64,000 bases of DNA, taken from contig NC_040022.1 in NCBI RefSeq assembly GCF_000972845.2, positions 15,715,865-15,779,864 of the forward strand. Direction: 5' to 3'. The DNA is from Larimichthys crocea. Lineage: Eukaryota; Chordata; Actinopteri; Sciaenidae. Shown here one piece after another: positions 42,841 to 63,165 of the stretch (within the stretch, counting starts at the first letter, position 1; each line of letters begins with the position of its first letter). Under the pieces are notes generated by a model. That model was not told where the DNA came from and ran no database searches. It saw nothing but the letters and a program-made list of their open reading frames with translations. The position numbers and the translations under genes were made by a program.

Positions 42841-45800
42841 GGGTGTATCAAGGTATGCTTGTTGCTGTTGTGTTGTGATGGAGCTGTTATTCACACGTAC
42901 ATACAGCTTCAAGCTTTTTATTCAGTATCTCCCCATAGGCCTCAGCTGAATGTAGGTCACTATAGCATCTAATGAATGTAAAGATATACTGTGTGTGTGT
43001 GTGTGTGTGAGAGATGTAGGGCTTAGTTTAACATGTTCTGGCCTGAAGCACATAATCATCAACCCTTTCTGGTTTTATAAGTAGAAAATAAAAGCTTCCT
43101 ACATTCAGCAGCTCTCGCTCTCCTCTGTGTAGCGGCTGTCAGAGTGAGTTTGAAGTGAACACAGATTGATGGATGCTTACAGGAAGTAGCTTAACCATTT
43201 ATTGTTTAAACTATTTATGGTGAAAGCTGAGTCACTGACAGTATAAAGAATGGATAGCATAAGTGTGACATCACCCACAGGTCTCTGAAAAACTGTTTTG
43301 AAACTCAGAGTACGGTGTCTCTGCATGGCTGCCGCCAAGTTCTTCCGGCAAAGATGTGGACGCCTAGTTGCTCAAACAAACCATCTGTAATGACACCCAC
43401 CTGTCAATCAAAGCCTCCACACTGTTAATTATGCATAACTTTAAGCCTTAATATAATTTGAACAGGTGAGTTAAAAAAAAAAATCACCCTCAGTACAGTT
43501 GTCATGAACGGGGAAATTAGCTGTAGAGACTAAAACAGTTTTTTGTACCAGGCTGTAAACATGTTTATTTCTGCTGTGAAGTTGGACAGCTAACATGGGG
43601 GCTTTATGGCGATGGACTGCAGCCAGCCTCAAGTGGCTGTTTGAGGAACTGCAGTTTTTGGCACTTGTGCATTGGCTTCACAGCCATGGAGATTGCTTCT
43701 TGGTCACACTAACTAACTTGATTGAGTGTTTCAGTCACTTGCTGCTTTTTTTAAATTTTCTTATGTCACAGCGACATTCATATTTTTGTCTTCCGGACTG
43801 ATATTAATTATAAACTGAAAAGCTTCTAAAGTGCATTTTCTATCATTTTCCGACATTTTATAGACAAAATTATTGATTGAGAAAGTAACAGGCAGATTAA
43901 TCGAGTGTCTGTACATCCAGTCAACAGCAGGATTAGAGTTTACTCGATGTGATGACCTTGCTGCTGCTCCTGTTAATGTCATCACCGTCTAAAGGTCAGT
44001 CTGCGAGGAGCTCCTCCAGTCTGTGGTTTCCTTCAAAGCTGTGCATGACCTTTAACATTTCCAAAGATTATATAACGTTAAATGTTGCAATAGATGAATA
44101 TTCCACTTTTTTAACTCTGGTTTTGAAAACTGACATCGGAAGAAGAGCCAGGAAAGTCTGCTATAGGGATGTGCGTCTGCATCCTCCTCCTCCTCTGATT
44201 TCCATTTTTAGCCTGTGAAGGCCTCATTTCCCTCTCATTGAGAAGAGCTGGGAAATTGAATTAAGGGTCTCGCTGACGTTTTGATTAGCATCCGCAAGCT
44301 CCCTCATCCAAGACTAAGAGTATTAATCAAAGAGAGTACAGAAGAGGGCAGTTGTGCTGTCTGCTGTATGTGTGTGTGGATAAGGATCACTGTGAGGAGG
44401 CAGAGACTTAAGAAAGTCTTTCAGCATTAATTCCACTCCTTATTAAATATTATGCAGCTGATCTGACAGCGTAATGTGACAAAGAGATTCCTCATTCCTG
44501 GGAAGCTCAATGGCGAGAACAATCAATTCCTGTCTCAGCAGGACTAATGCAGCCACCGAGCTCACAACAACAAAACATGACAGCACAGATATGTAAGCTT
44601 CTGCCTTATTGTGCTACTAAAGGAATGAGTTATGGGCTCCAGTGATGGCATTTGAATACAAGCAAAGGGAATTAAATTGATGTTGTGCAACCCAAACAAT
44701 AACAGAGCAAAGTGAGTGCCAAGGTTCAGCTGATATGTCTTTGAAGGCAATGACGCAGGTGATATTTATATTTTGTTGGCAAGGGAAAGCTCTCATCCGT
44801 CACTATGGACATTTTTGTCCATTTGGGCAAAAAGTTTCCTCTTTATCTGGCCATCATTTTGGCTGGACACTTTTTTGCAAGTGTCTCTCTTGACAAATTT
44901 TCAAATTTGAATTTTTCTAATAGATCAACAGAACACTGAAAAAAATGACTACCCTCTTAAGTCATTAAAACTTCACAAACTAATATTTTTTCTGCTTTTT
45001 TTCCTGCATAAATCTCTGACACAACTTCAGCCCAGGATTTTAACCGTTTACTATTTATGAAAAAAGGGGAAAATAATCATTGTTTGTGTTTTTTTCCCCC
45101 ATAAATAACAACAGTGACATCGAGTAATCAAATCAAAGGGTTAAAATCCTCAAAATGATTGAAAGTTGCTTAAGAGATTTATGCAGAAAAAATATTAATT
45201 TGTAAAGTTTTTATAGCAGTTTTTTTTTTGGAAGTGGACATTTTTGTCCTTAATAACTTAAGAGGGTAGTAAATTAAACTGACACCTGAGGGTTAATGCT
45301 GTATTGATCAGTGTGTACGTGTGCGGATGTTGTGGTTTTATGGCTTGGTGAGGTGGGAAAAGAACGTTTTGGATCACTGCACGGAGCATTTTTGGTCATT
45401 ATAGCTGCCAAAACCGCAAAATCTAGCTCTTGATGGATCAGCAGTCCAATAGAAAACATGACAAAGTGAGAACACCTGTATTTCCAACATTGTTCCAAGA
45501 TGTCACGAGTAGACGTATACAGCAGTACATAATGAAAAGTACCTGCAGCTACTCGAGCACTAAATGACTAAATGTACTTCTGCTGGGGGTCCTAACCTCT
45601 TCTTCTTTACCAGGATGTGCCTGTGTCTGCGGGCCAGGTGGAGAACTATGTGCTGCTGTTGGTGCTGCTGAGTGTTTTTGCCGGGGGGACGCTGGTCCTG
45701 CTCTCCCTGCTGCTCCTCTTCTGTCACCGCTGTTGCATGGGTGGACGACGCTACTCCAGGTGGGTGGGGAGACCTTGGCATGCCTGCAAACACACTAGGA

Positions 45801-48800
45801 GGCTGTGATTGTGAAAGCGGTGTGATGTGATGAGGCTTCATTTCACTCATTTCAGAGCCAGCGATGACCTCGAGAAGACAAACACCACGTATGCTGAGGA
45901 TTCTCAGCCCACCCAAGGTCAGGACCCGTGTGTTTTTCAAAGTTCATCCGTGCACGTGTTCTCATCCACAGTCAGCAATAACGCCATTATTTCCCTCCCT
46001 CGGTTTGCCCTCGTCCTCGTTGTCACTCAGAGATCACCATTCATCTGGATGAATCAGACGCTCTCTCAGCTTCGAGCTGTCACGATGGAGAGTCAGAACG
46101 ATTTGTCTCCACCATGTCGACTGGCCGCAGAGTCTCCTTCAATGAATCTGCACTTTACGAACAGGAGAAGACAACTCAGGACAAAGCACGCAGGTACTGT
46201 TAATTGATATGATTAGTGGGATAAGGTGTTGATGGAGTTAGATTTGATGATTCATCCTCTTTCTCAGGTACACTTTGACTGAGGGAGACTTCCACCACCT
46301 GAAAAAGGCCCGGCTGACCCACCTTCACCTGCCTCCGGCCCCGTGTGACCTGAAGATCCTCACTATCATGGAGTGTGACTCAACAGAAAGCAGCACCCTC
46401 AACATCAGTGAGACTACAGCTCCCAAACTTCCCCTTACCATCTACCAGGTAACATCTACCAAGAGACACTGGATGTGATTCATCTCATATCAGGTTTGTT
46501 TTCTCAACTCTAACCTGAGTCGATTTCTCTCTGCAGCCCACTGAGAGACGAGTCCCCGACTGGATGGGACAGAGCCTCAGTGGAGGTCTGCCAGGAGACC
46601 CGCACCACTCCACCATCCTGGACCAGGGCCCGAGACAGGCCTCATCAGCCATGAAAACACAGCACACATGGTCCCAGACAGTGAGTTCAGCTCTTTCCAC
46701 TTTGTGCTGAGAGTTACACGTTGAGTAAATATTGGAATGACTTAACAGGACGCCTGACTTTCCAATGTGCACCATTATCACGAGACAATGTTTGTCCAGT
46801 ACTTTGGTTTACCTACTGATATTCCCTTTAGCCTCAGCTGTACTGCGTGCAAATGTTAGCTCGCCAATCTGAGATGGTGAACATTTCAGTCTTTAAGCGG
46901 CAACACTAATTGTTCTTTGCAGTAACACTGAGTATTAGAGATAGATTCTTCAATGCTGATTGATCCACTTGTATCACACATAAACAGAGCTGTGAAAAGC
47001 AACAGGCTCAGACCGACTGATGCACTGTAACATCAGTCATCACTGCAGCTGGATGACAACATGACAAACTGCTGTCCCCTGAGGGCTTTGCCTCTGCCCG
47101 TCACGATTCATCTAAGCTTGTCCGCCTCAACCCCTCCTTAATGTCTCATCACCTCCTTCCACCCATCTTTTGTCTCATCTCTTTTGTCAGATGGAGGCGG
47201 TCGGGGACAGGGGAGAGGCTGAGAGCAAAAGGGGGACGAGAGGAGAGTTAACTCAAGCTCCGGGCCAGACTTCAGTTCTACATTTCTTCTCTAAATTGCG
47301 ACGGCATGCCAGTCTGGAGGGCGCAGGGCCTTACTTCAGGAGGTGGAAGTTTGACAGCAGTCACCGAGCTGCAAGCCTGGATGCTAAAGGTTTGGATAAA
47401 TGCCATGAATGGATGAGTTGATTTGTGGATGATGTCTAACGCTGCATGTATATGGTGAAAAACATCTAGTTGACAGCTATCTCTTCATGCGGTTTCTACC
47501 AGGATCCCCTAAAAGAAAGCCCTTCCAGAGACAGAGAGCAGCAAGTGAAACCACAGATCACGCCGACGACGACGACTCTCCTCTCCGAGATGAGCTCATT
47601 GAATCATTCCCACAGACTCCCATCCAAACCAGTGGCCTCCAGTCCCTCTCTGCAGAGTCTCTCCCCACACCCACATCCTCAGTCTTCTTCAGCAGGTACA
47701 TCCATTCCCATAATCCCATAATTTATAAGCACCATGAAATTCACAGAATTATTGATTAGCTGACTGTTCTCTATCTCTGCAGCCTAAAACTGGAGGCCAG
47801 GGTGGAGGTAGGTGGTGGCAGCAGTGCCAGAAGAGACGATCTCTGTTCCCCAACAAATGATTGTTGTGCTCAGAGGCAAGATGAGTCCACAGCCAACGGA
47901 GCAGGCGTGGAAAAAGAAACAAAGTTCGGTGCAGTTAAGAGAACAGAAGCAGTGGGTGTTGAGCTACAATCAGTAGAAGAGGATGACTTGTTTGGGCCGC
48001 AACAAGAAGCTCCCATACAGGAAAGGTCTGAAGACACAAAAACGGACCTCATGACATCAGATGTTAGGAAAAAGAGTGAGGCAGAGATAGACGATGGAGA
48101 TGAGGTGGTGTTTGGGGCTGAGGCCAGAGGAAGGGCAGACTCTGGCTCATCTCTTTCCTTCATGATTCGCCAGGAGAGCTCGGAGGCTCCACCATCCCTG
48201 TACAGAGACATTTGGAGCTTGCGAGCCTCTCTGGAGCAATATGCCTCCTCAGACCAGAGCAGTACAGATCGGGAGTCAATCCGGAGTGATGCCGACAGCG
48301 TCTCGTCTGTTGGTGGTGCAGGAGCTCGGTCCGGCTTAGACAGCTGCTTGTCCCAAGACCTGGACGACGAGCCTGAAGGTGAAGGGGAGGGAGAGATGGT
48401 GGAGGGAGGAATCAGAGGGGCGTCAGGTGGGGATGGCGAGATGGGAAGTGGAGCTGGAGGAGAGAGTGAGGCAGGGAACCGTAAGCTCCTCCAGATGGAC
48501 AGCGGCTATGCCTCCATTGAGGCACCATCCAGGGCTCCTGAGGAAATGCGGCTTTTTGGGACTCCTGGAGCTCCTCGAGGGAAGACAGCATCTGAGAGAA
48601 GGTTGTTCTTTACCAGCTCTGGGAGGAAAGGTTCAGTGTGTGAGAGCATTGAGACCAGGCTGTTTGAGGAGGAGCTAGAGGACGAGATGACAGACGGCAA
48701 AGAGACAGAGGAGAAGCTAAAGGAGAGATCTCAAACTGGCAGCCAGTCTCTCACCCTTAAAGAGCCATATCAACTTCCGAAGAACCTTCATCCTCAGAAA

Positions 48801-49634
48801 CCTTCAGAATCACAATCACAACCGATGTCTCCACTGTTGAAACCAATCCCACCATCCTCTAGTCCTCACCCACCCCGTCTCCGCCGCCGTGACTACAGCA
48901 TCGATGAAAAGACAGACGCACTTTTCAACGAGTTCCTCCGTCACGATCCGCGGTTTGATCAGCAGGACTCACCGCTGCGCTCCAGGCACCGATCCAGAGT
49001 TCACCTACGGAAACAGTGGCAGAGACACAAGCAATACAGTGACCCAGGGTCAGGCACTGGTGGTAGGTACTCTCCATCTTTAGAGAGGCAAAGGTTCATC
49101 CCTCTTCGGAGAGGCGACAGCGCTGGTTACCCTCTGGACACCAGGTATCACAGTACACTTTCACGCATTGCAAGTGCTGCAGATGAAGAAGCCAGTGAGG
49201 TCGTGGCTTGCGAGGAAGCAGCCAAAGAGAGCACAGAGAACAAAGATCCATCAAGCGACGGAGCGCCCAAGGACGCCGCAGAAGATACAGCCAACACAAC
49301 CTCTGTAGGCACTGACGCAACAAAGAGTCGCGCAGAGTTGACCAGTGAGGACGATGACCGCCAGGAAAGCACAACTAACCAGTCTCTGACCACTGTGACT
49401 ACACAGAAGAGCTGCATGGATCCGAGAGTCGACAACAGAAACAACAACAGTAGTCAAGCTATTTTATCAGAGATTTCTCTGCAGGCAGAGAGCAGCCTGA
49501 CAGACAAGCTGGTCGTGTCAGTGGAGGAGAGACTCTACGGCAGCCTGCGCAGTGCAGAAAAGCTAAGTCAGGGAGGAACGGAGCATGTGTTAACCATGTC
49601 TCACACAGCCTCACCTGGCTTCAGTCCCATGTAA
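42207..49634 (+). CDS. cbarp: Voltage-dependent calcium channel beta subunit-associated regulatory protein (BARP)
   Basis: Neuronal and endocrine single-pass membrane protein that binds Cav-beta subunits and dampens voltage-gated calcium currents. Exons: 42183-42254 (ATG 42207), 45614-45759, 45856-45917, 46031-46193, 46268-46448, 46537-46680, 47191-47389, 47503-47695, 47783-49634. Phases agree and give 995 aa, against about 705 in human. A short extracellular N-terminus carries an N-glycosylation sequon (NST, residue 14). A membrane segment follows at about residues 29-51 (VLLLVLLSVFAGGTLVLLSL), then a CHRCCMGGRR stop-transfer. Cytoplasmic landmarks include STGRRVSFNESALYEQEKTT, LTHLHLPPAPCDLKILTIME, VLHFFSKLRRHASLEGAGPY and RRRDYSIDEKTDALFNEFLR. 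The last exon (over 600 codons) is acidic and Ser/Glu-rich and accounts for most of the extra length. The start was chosen because the upstream frame is closed by a stop. Confidence 0.92.
42757..42838 (+). repeat. (CA)41 microsatellite
   Basis: Uninterrupted CA dinucleotides over 82 bp in the cbarp intron between the exons at 42254 and 45614. A shorter (TG)n lies at about 42991-43008. The pure tract suggests a highly polymorphic locus. Confidence 0.97.
43215..43690 (+). repeat. Dispersed repeat copy A (inverted relative at 61.3 kb)
   Basis: Contains CACTGACAGTATAAAGAATG, GTGACATCACCCACAGGTCT, CCTGTCAATCAAAGCCTCC, TAATTATGCATAACTTTAAG, AAACATGTTTATTTCTGCTG and CTCAAGTGGCTGTTTGAGGA in this order. 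The reverse complement of the same words occurs at 61316-61775. Confidence 0.8.
44807..45296. mobile_element. Foldback (long inverted repeat) element in cbarp intron
   Basis: The left arm (about 44944-45070) and right arm (about 45120-45270) are imperfect reverse complements. ACTACCCTCTTAAGTCATTAA pairs with a TTAATAACTTAAGAGGGTAGT-type arm, and CTAATATTTTTTCTGC and GGATTTTAACC also have partners. The 14-mer GGACATTTTTGTCC occurs at 44807-44820 and 45236-45249. The right edge meets TTAA at 45293-45296. No transposase ORF is present, so this is a MITE-like, non-autonomous element. A piggyBac-type origin is possible from the TTAA but unproven. Confidence 0.6.
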
Positions 49635-52600
49635 TCCCATCTCCTCCATCAACCTTATTTCAAATTCTTCAACGACAGACTTGAACACAAAGCACTTCAA
49701 ACATCACCATGTTTTAGATACTTGGTTCCTCACTTTTGGACAAATTTTCAAAATGGTTTGATGCATCAAAACATAAATATATATTGTAAAGGACAAACTT
49801 CTTGATGGCCAGTCTCTTCCAGCATTTCCATTCAGACCTTAATTTCCACTGTGACACCATGTGACATGTGATGCCCCCTTTTTATTGGTAACCGTTCTTA
49901 AAAAAAAAAAAAAAATGCATTCATGACATAGCTTTGAGAATATAGGCCCATCTTTAGAAAAAAAAGAAAAAGATATTTTCAGATTTAACTGTGAATTTTC
50001 AGCATGCTACTGTATGTCCAAACTGTGTATGTGAATACTGTACAGTTTTAACTTTAAAACAAAAAGCACTTTGATGGGAAGAAAGTTAATGATGGAGTTT
50101 CTGTCACCTGTTTCTCTCATTTTAAAACCATAATCCTCCTTAAGTGTCCTTCTTGTCTCGATCACCATGAGGGGAAATGTCTCAATGAAAGCTTGCGGTG
50201 TCTGTGTTTGATAGAAAGAACACCGACCATTCTTCAGTACTTGTAGCCCTCTCTCATCAACACAGTATCACAGATCTGTAAATCACGCATAGTATATTGT
50301 AAATATAAAAACTTTACACTATACAGCCAACAAAAAGAAAAATCATGCATTATGAATTTTTATACTCCTATTTCATCTAGATTTTTTTTAGGCATGTGTG
50401 CCCGTTATTCATTATAATTAAGGAGGTCACATCCGGGAGGCTCAGAGGGCTCGAGTGGAGTGTTGCATCACTGCTGGGACTCTGAGGGAGGAGAATGACA
50501 GATGATACTTAAAGCGACTGACACAGGAGCCTCTCTGGCTTTTAGGCAGATGAACCAGTGACTGAGAGTAGAGGCTGTGAAAGTGGATAGCACTGTCTGC
50601 TCCCAAACCGCAGCAGAATAAGATAAAAGACACGTTCTGGTGATATTCCAGACTTGTCAACAAATGCCATGAAAAGACAAAAACTAATTAGGAATTACAT
50701 GTGTAGACAGGACTTGCTCCAATGTTGTCCAAAAACTGTTTGAAAAAAATGTTCCCTCATTACTACAAACGCAGCCTCTCAAGTTTATCCCACAAACATC
50801 GCCCTGCTGTTGTAAATTTGCACTGGAGCACAAAAAATGTAAAAAAAAAAAAATTGTGATAATATTCTGCAGCCTTTTCATCAAAATCTGGCAATCGCAC
50901 AAGTTGAACAGTTTTCTTCCCACTCTCCCTGCTCCAGTATGGATGTAAAAGTGTAATTATTCATTCTGCATTTGTCAAGTTTGATCTCATCACCATGAGA
51001 GAATTGCTGCATGTTACAATGTTTGATGAAGACTGTCACCTGGGAAACTGCAATGGTAGGTCCAGCCTTTCGTTTTCTTCCTTTCCTACAGGCTTGGGTT
51101 TGAGCTACAGTTGTGTGTATCTTATGAAACTCATATCTTTGTCATTTATGGTGAATCATCTGCTTTATTGTAAAACAAGTAGCGCAGAAAATTCAAATGT
51201 CTTGCAGCCTTGATAAAGGCTAGACCTTGTGGGACCAACTGAGGCACATATTCATTTTGGACTGAACATTTTTCTGAATTAAAAAACAAAACAAAAGAAA
51301 TGAGCGACTCCTCAACACCATGATGAGTTTATGCTTTAAGCTGATTTACTTTGTGAGAGAGGTATCCTCACACACTGAATCACACCGCTGAAATATTTTT
51401 GCTCTTCATCCTCACCATGTTTGTCCTCTTGTCTTGTCGAGCGGAGAGCCTCTCAGTCGACCTTGCTGACGTGATGAGCGCTGCGCTCTCCCTCCCTCCC
51501 TCCGAGTTGTGACTCACCTGCTCTCTGATCTATTCCCAGCGAGGGGCTGATGATGGGCCTGGCTACGTAAGACGGGAGGGAGAGGGAGGGCAGGGCTCCC
51601 ACTGATGTGTTCGGCGCAACAAAGAGAGAGCATCACTGGAGAACAGGCGACTGGGTGATTGTGACGGCACACCGCCTGCAGCTGAGCAGCATCAGCTATT
51701 GATATTCTAGAGTCTGACTACAAAACTAGCTGCAGACATCAGAGAAAGGCGAGTGTAGCGTTCCTATCAAAGCATAACCTTGCAAAAGGACGCGGAAAAC
51801 AATAAAAATTATAAACTAAAACAAAAAGAAGAAACCACTGAGGTGTATTGCATTAAAAAAAAATTGCTCAACTCAAAGTTAAACAGAAAGGATCATCCAA
51901 CAAAAACAGCCTGTTTGGGACATATTTTATATAAATAATAATTAAAAAATATTCATTGGAAAAAAGAAAAAAAAAAAACCTAAATGGAAATCAAAAATCC
52001 CCAACAGGTCAGCGGTGGATCTCAAGGCTTCAGTCTGTCCATCTGTCCACAAACCAAGCACTTTCCCTTTCTTCTTCCAGCTCTGTACAGCATGCAGTTT
52101 TTTATGTTGGTGGTAGTAGAGTACTATCATAATTATTCTCATCATAGATCTAAATATAGAATTATTCATAACTTTTGACATCTTTTTTTTTCTCTTTAAT
52201 TTTTTACACATCACAATGTGTCTTAAAAACTGCCATTAGGGTTCTGTAAAAACAAAAGGTAGTCAAAGAAACAGAAGGTAGAGGGTAGAGGGGGTGGGGT
52301 ACAGGGGGTGATGGTGTTTGTAACGTCCGGTGCAACACTTGGCCCTCGTAAAGAGGATGACAGTGGATGGAGAGGGGGGAGATGACAGAGGTGGATGACA
52401 GGAGTTGAAAGGAACAAAAAAAAAAAAAAAGAACCAAAAAACACCATCTTCACAGCCAGTGCCTCAGTCTCAGAGCAAAAAGAACATTTCATGCTGTCCT
52501 CCTCCCCGTCACTCATAACCCTTCTTCAAAAGACTGCAGGCCAGTGGTCCAAGGAGGTAAGGGGGGCATTAACGTCAGCAGGTTTCACTCACAACTGTGT

Positions 52601-53426
52601 GAGGACTCCGGACACAGAAGGACAGGGACAGATCAACCTGAGAGGGACACAGACGGAGGACAGAGTGTAATGTCTGATGGATTCTTACCATCAGGTTTTG
52701 TTGAACAGAATTAAAAAGAAAGTACTAATCGGTGCTGTTAACACAGAGAGACTTGTCGACAGGGTGAGAAACAGAGAGACAAACATCCTACAGCCTACTC
52801 CATCTCATCCAGGGTGAGTCATCGCCTGAACAAATTAATACACAGCATCTCCTCTGCAGTGCACCCATGACAAACAGCCTCACGCCGTGAGTGGTTTGTA
52901 TGTGCGAGAGACCGAAAGAGCAAACTGTGGGTGGTGACTGGAAAAAGAGGAGGACAACCTGTTAAAAGTTGGTGTGTGTGTGTGTTTGCAGCATAAATCT
53001 GTCCCACTTGTTCACCTGAATGAGGGACCACTGATGAACCCCCTGGAAGGTAACAATCCAGATAAAACCTGACAGAATAGACCGCTCTAGTTTTTGTGAC
53101 TGTATAGGAAACCGCCCGTGTGTTTGCCTGGGGAGTGGTGGTGAGTCAGAGCACTGCTTGCAGAATATCAACACACATTCTTCGCTCCCCTCCCTGGTTT
53201 CCTCTTCCTCCGCCTGCGCGATACTCATCTCTACATCTCTGTCTCGCATTCTCATCTCAGCCCTCCAATCTTTTTCCACTGGATCTGCCGCACCTTAGTT
53301 ATTTGTCTTAATCTCTTTACCGTATTAAAAGTCACCCTGTAAGCACAGTTCAGCTGGTGTTTTTGTTAGCAGTCTACACACTCACCAGGGGAGTTGTTGC
53401 CGAGGGAGGAAGGAGGGGGAGGGGGG
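49635..53426. other. Convergent 3'UTRs of cbarp (+) and stk11 (-)
   Basis: 3.8 kb between the two stop codons with no recognised coding exon. Plus-strand candidate polyadenylation signals for cbarp are ATTAAA at 51279-51284 and AATAAA at 51801-51806. A minus-strand ATTAAA for stk11 is the complement of 52196-52201. Homopolymer A tracts occur at 49899, 50839 and 52417. Whether the transcripts overlap cannot be decided from sequence. Confidence 0.4.
52196..52201 (-). terminator. Candidate polyadenylation signal ATTAAA for stk11
   Basis: Complement of TTTAAT, about 1.2 kb past the stk11 stop codon. Other signals further along (AATAAA complement at 51164-51169) are equally possible. Confidence 0.3.
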
Positions 53427-60195
<6,769 letters not shown>

Positions 60196-61315
60196 TTAGG
60201 AATATATATACATAAGGGGACTCGCATGGTTTAATACTGGCTCTTGTCTGCTGTGAATGGCCTGACTAAAGGCCCGGTGCTGGACATCAGCATGATAATA
60301 CTAATGGTTTCATTACTGGCATTACTAATAAGCTGTTGACAACTCTGATAATTTCATGTTTCATGGTGTGTTAGTTTTGTCTTCCGCTTTATATAAAATT
60401 AAAAGCAGCTTTGTGATTTTTGTGACAAGACGCAACGCTGTTTTGGTCAGTTCTCCACGTGACTTCAAACCCCACGAGAAGCAAAGAGTGTTTTGCCCAC
60501 CACACTTTGTTAACTTGCTCAGATTTGGTTGTTTTTCCTGGTTTACGTGCTCCTAAATGTGTAAATATGCTACATAGTTGAATTGTTTTTATGATCAGCA
60601 TACACAGAACACATCGTATCAGTGACCACTAACCAGATTTGCATATTGGTTAAATAAAAAACAAATACAAATGTGAGACTCTTATGGAAAACAGACTGAC
60701 TGATACGTCGGTAAGCTGATTTTATCAACTGACATTTGTCTAAGACAGATATGTTGGTATCGGTGTATATGTTGCCCAATATGCCCCGATCTGGAAACAT
60801 TTTTTTCAGTGAACTGATGTCATTTCAGACAATAAAGTTTAATGTTAACCTGTAAATTCTGCCTCCATTACATATCTTTGTCACAAGTGTTTGGATGTGT
60901 GTTTATTTCAGTTCAAGCATACTAGTATATACTGATATCCGACGTTTTTATTCCCTGATGTTGGCATACCAAAATATTTTTGGTATTGGTCCCAAAAGTC
61001 CATTATCAGCCTGACTTGGGAAAACAGAATTGCAGGAATGATACTGTGGGACTTGATATTGCCTGAGTGCAGCAGCAGTCCATTACGGCAGTCTCATGAA
61101 GACAGATAACCTGACAGTTCACTTTGCTACCCAAGGAAATGAGGTTTAAATCAGCAGCATGGCAAAACCCCACAGGAGACTCAACATTCATCAGAGAGCT
61201 GTGAGTAGGGATGCTAATGAATTTGGATCTGCAACTACTTCCCTAGACATACAACCCACATCCACACACACAGGAAATACCTGTAAGGCTTGCATAGATT
61301 ATTCTCTGTACACAG

Positions 61316-61775
61316 CTGTGGAGCGAAGCCAATGCAGAAGTGCTAAAAACTGCAGTTCCTCAAACAGCCACTTGAGGCTGGTGAATCTCCATAAGACCCC
61401 ATGTTAGATGTCCAACTTCACAGCAGAAATAAACATGTTTACAGCCTGGTACAAAAAACTGTTTTGGTTTCTATAGCTAATTGCCCCGTTCATGACAACT
61501 GTGCCGAGTCTGAACTTTTATATAACTCAGCTGTTCAAATCATATCAAGGCCTAAAGTTATGCATAAATTAACAGTATGGGCGCTTTGGTTGACAGATAG
61601 ATGCCTTGTTTGCACACCCAGGCATCATTCGGGCTGCCGATGAGCCACGTCTTTGCAGATTTCTGGATTAGCTGGTTGGCGGAAGATGCAGGACTGCCAA
61701 CATGGTGGCAACCAGAGCTACAGATTATGAGCTTCAAAGCGGCTCTTCAGAAACTTGTGGGTGACTGTCAGTGGT
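61316..61775 (-). repeat. Dispersed repeat copy B (inverted relative of 43.2 kb)
   Basis: Plus-strand words AAACAGCCACTTGAGGCTGG, AGCAGAAATAAACATGTTTA, TACAGCCTGGTACAAAAAAC, CCCCGTTCATGACAACTGTG and AACTTGTGGGTGACTGTCAG are reverse complements, in reverse order, of words at 43215-43690. This copy additionally carries CCAACATGGTGG, as in longer members of the family. Confidence 0.8.
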
Positions 61776-63112
61776 TTCAGGCAACAATAACAACAAGACC
61801 AGCCAGCTTAACTACCAGATATGTTTCATTCTGCAGTAAATCCTGCATCCACGCACAGACCGCTGTGAAGTAAGACCCTCACAACTGTGCCTCTGAAAGC
61901 TCGCCTATCGTTTGTCTCGTTCCTTCTTACTTGGGAGATCATAAAATCCAAAATGATGGTGCTGGTTGAATTAATTTCCCTCCTCCATAATGTCACTGTT
62001 AGCAGCACCACCCCAGCTCTGTCTGACATCATGACGGCTTTATGTGCTCACAGCAGAATTGTGGGGTGTCGTCTGTCTTCTTTTTCACGTTGACACAATC
62101 TCTCACAAAAAAAACAAACTTTTCTGTCCCTTATCACTGTGTAGTTTATGAACTGTGTCAGTCCTCTGCCTAACACGCAACCTTACGACTGACAAATGGA
62201 TATTCTGGGCAGAGCCTGCCTCTCGCTTGCACAAACACAAGCAGTTACTGCTGCATCACTGCACTGGTAAAAGGACACAGTTGCCTCATGCACACATAAA
62301 AGCAGAACTCGAGATTAAAATACGTCGAGGTGTAAAGAACAGACTTGTTTTAACCTGCACAACATTGTCTCTGCTGAATAGCAAGTGCAGATAACATAAC
62401 ACGTCTGAAATGTAGCAAACCGAGCTGCATCTGCATCACGGCTCGTTTCCATAAAACAAATCATAAAAAAACAGAGGCAGTGCTGCCTTCGAGGCACAGC
62501 GACTGCTGCAGTCCATCTGCAGTCTCTGAGTTCAAATGTGCACCGATGGACCTTGTGTGTGATCGCGGGCCTGCAGGCTGCAGAGCTGAAAGGATTTCAG
62601 CACTCAGCGATAGGGCACACAGCAGCAACACAAACAACTGATCAAAATCTGCACCGTGCCCGTTCAGAGATGTACGGTGTCCAGTTCAGTGTGCGTGGTG
62701 TGTGTGTGCTCAGGTACGCTCCTGTCATTCCAAACAAGGGTACGGCATGTGAAGGGTGTTGCCTTAGAAACGGGAGTGGCATTGCTCAAATAGTGCCAGT
62801 ATGAGCATGCCCGTTCCCATGGCAACCCTGTAAAAGCAGGAAGTGCTTTGCAGACAGGAATGCTAAACAGAAGCTGAATTGGGAGGCTGGCTGGGGGCTA
62901 CTATGGCATCCACACACAGATGGACTAGAGCATCCAGATAACCCGGACTGGGGAAAACATAAAGCCTCCACCAAGTGAGGCTGATGTAGAAAAAGAAAAA
63001 GCACAAACCAAATTTCACACACCAAGGAACACTGCTGTGGTCTAATTAACAAAGTGACACAACCGCGTCGTCGACCACTGCACATTTGTGCTAAAAATAT
63101 AAATATATTCGG

Positions 63113-63165
63113 GGCGGTGTTTAGCTCAGTTGGTAGAGCAGCCACACTAACCACCCAGTCACCAA
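63113..63165 (+). repeat. tRNA-like SINE head fragment
   Basis: GGGGCGGTGTTTAGCTCAGT followed by TGGTAGAGCAGCCAC contains an RNA polymerase III A-box-like word, as in tRNA-derived fish SINEs. The sequence then diverges, with no B box or foldable tRNA, so it is not called a tRNA gene. Confidence 0.5.

Noticed and set aside
42555..42912. Frames of alternating Val and Cys on the minus strand
   Set aside because: They are translations of the (CA)n microsatellite.
47802..47804. Separate gene starting at 47802 (610-codon frame)
   Set aside because: The first codon is GTG and the frame continues upstream to a splice acceptor at 47781-47782; it is the last exon of cbarp.
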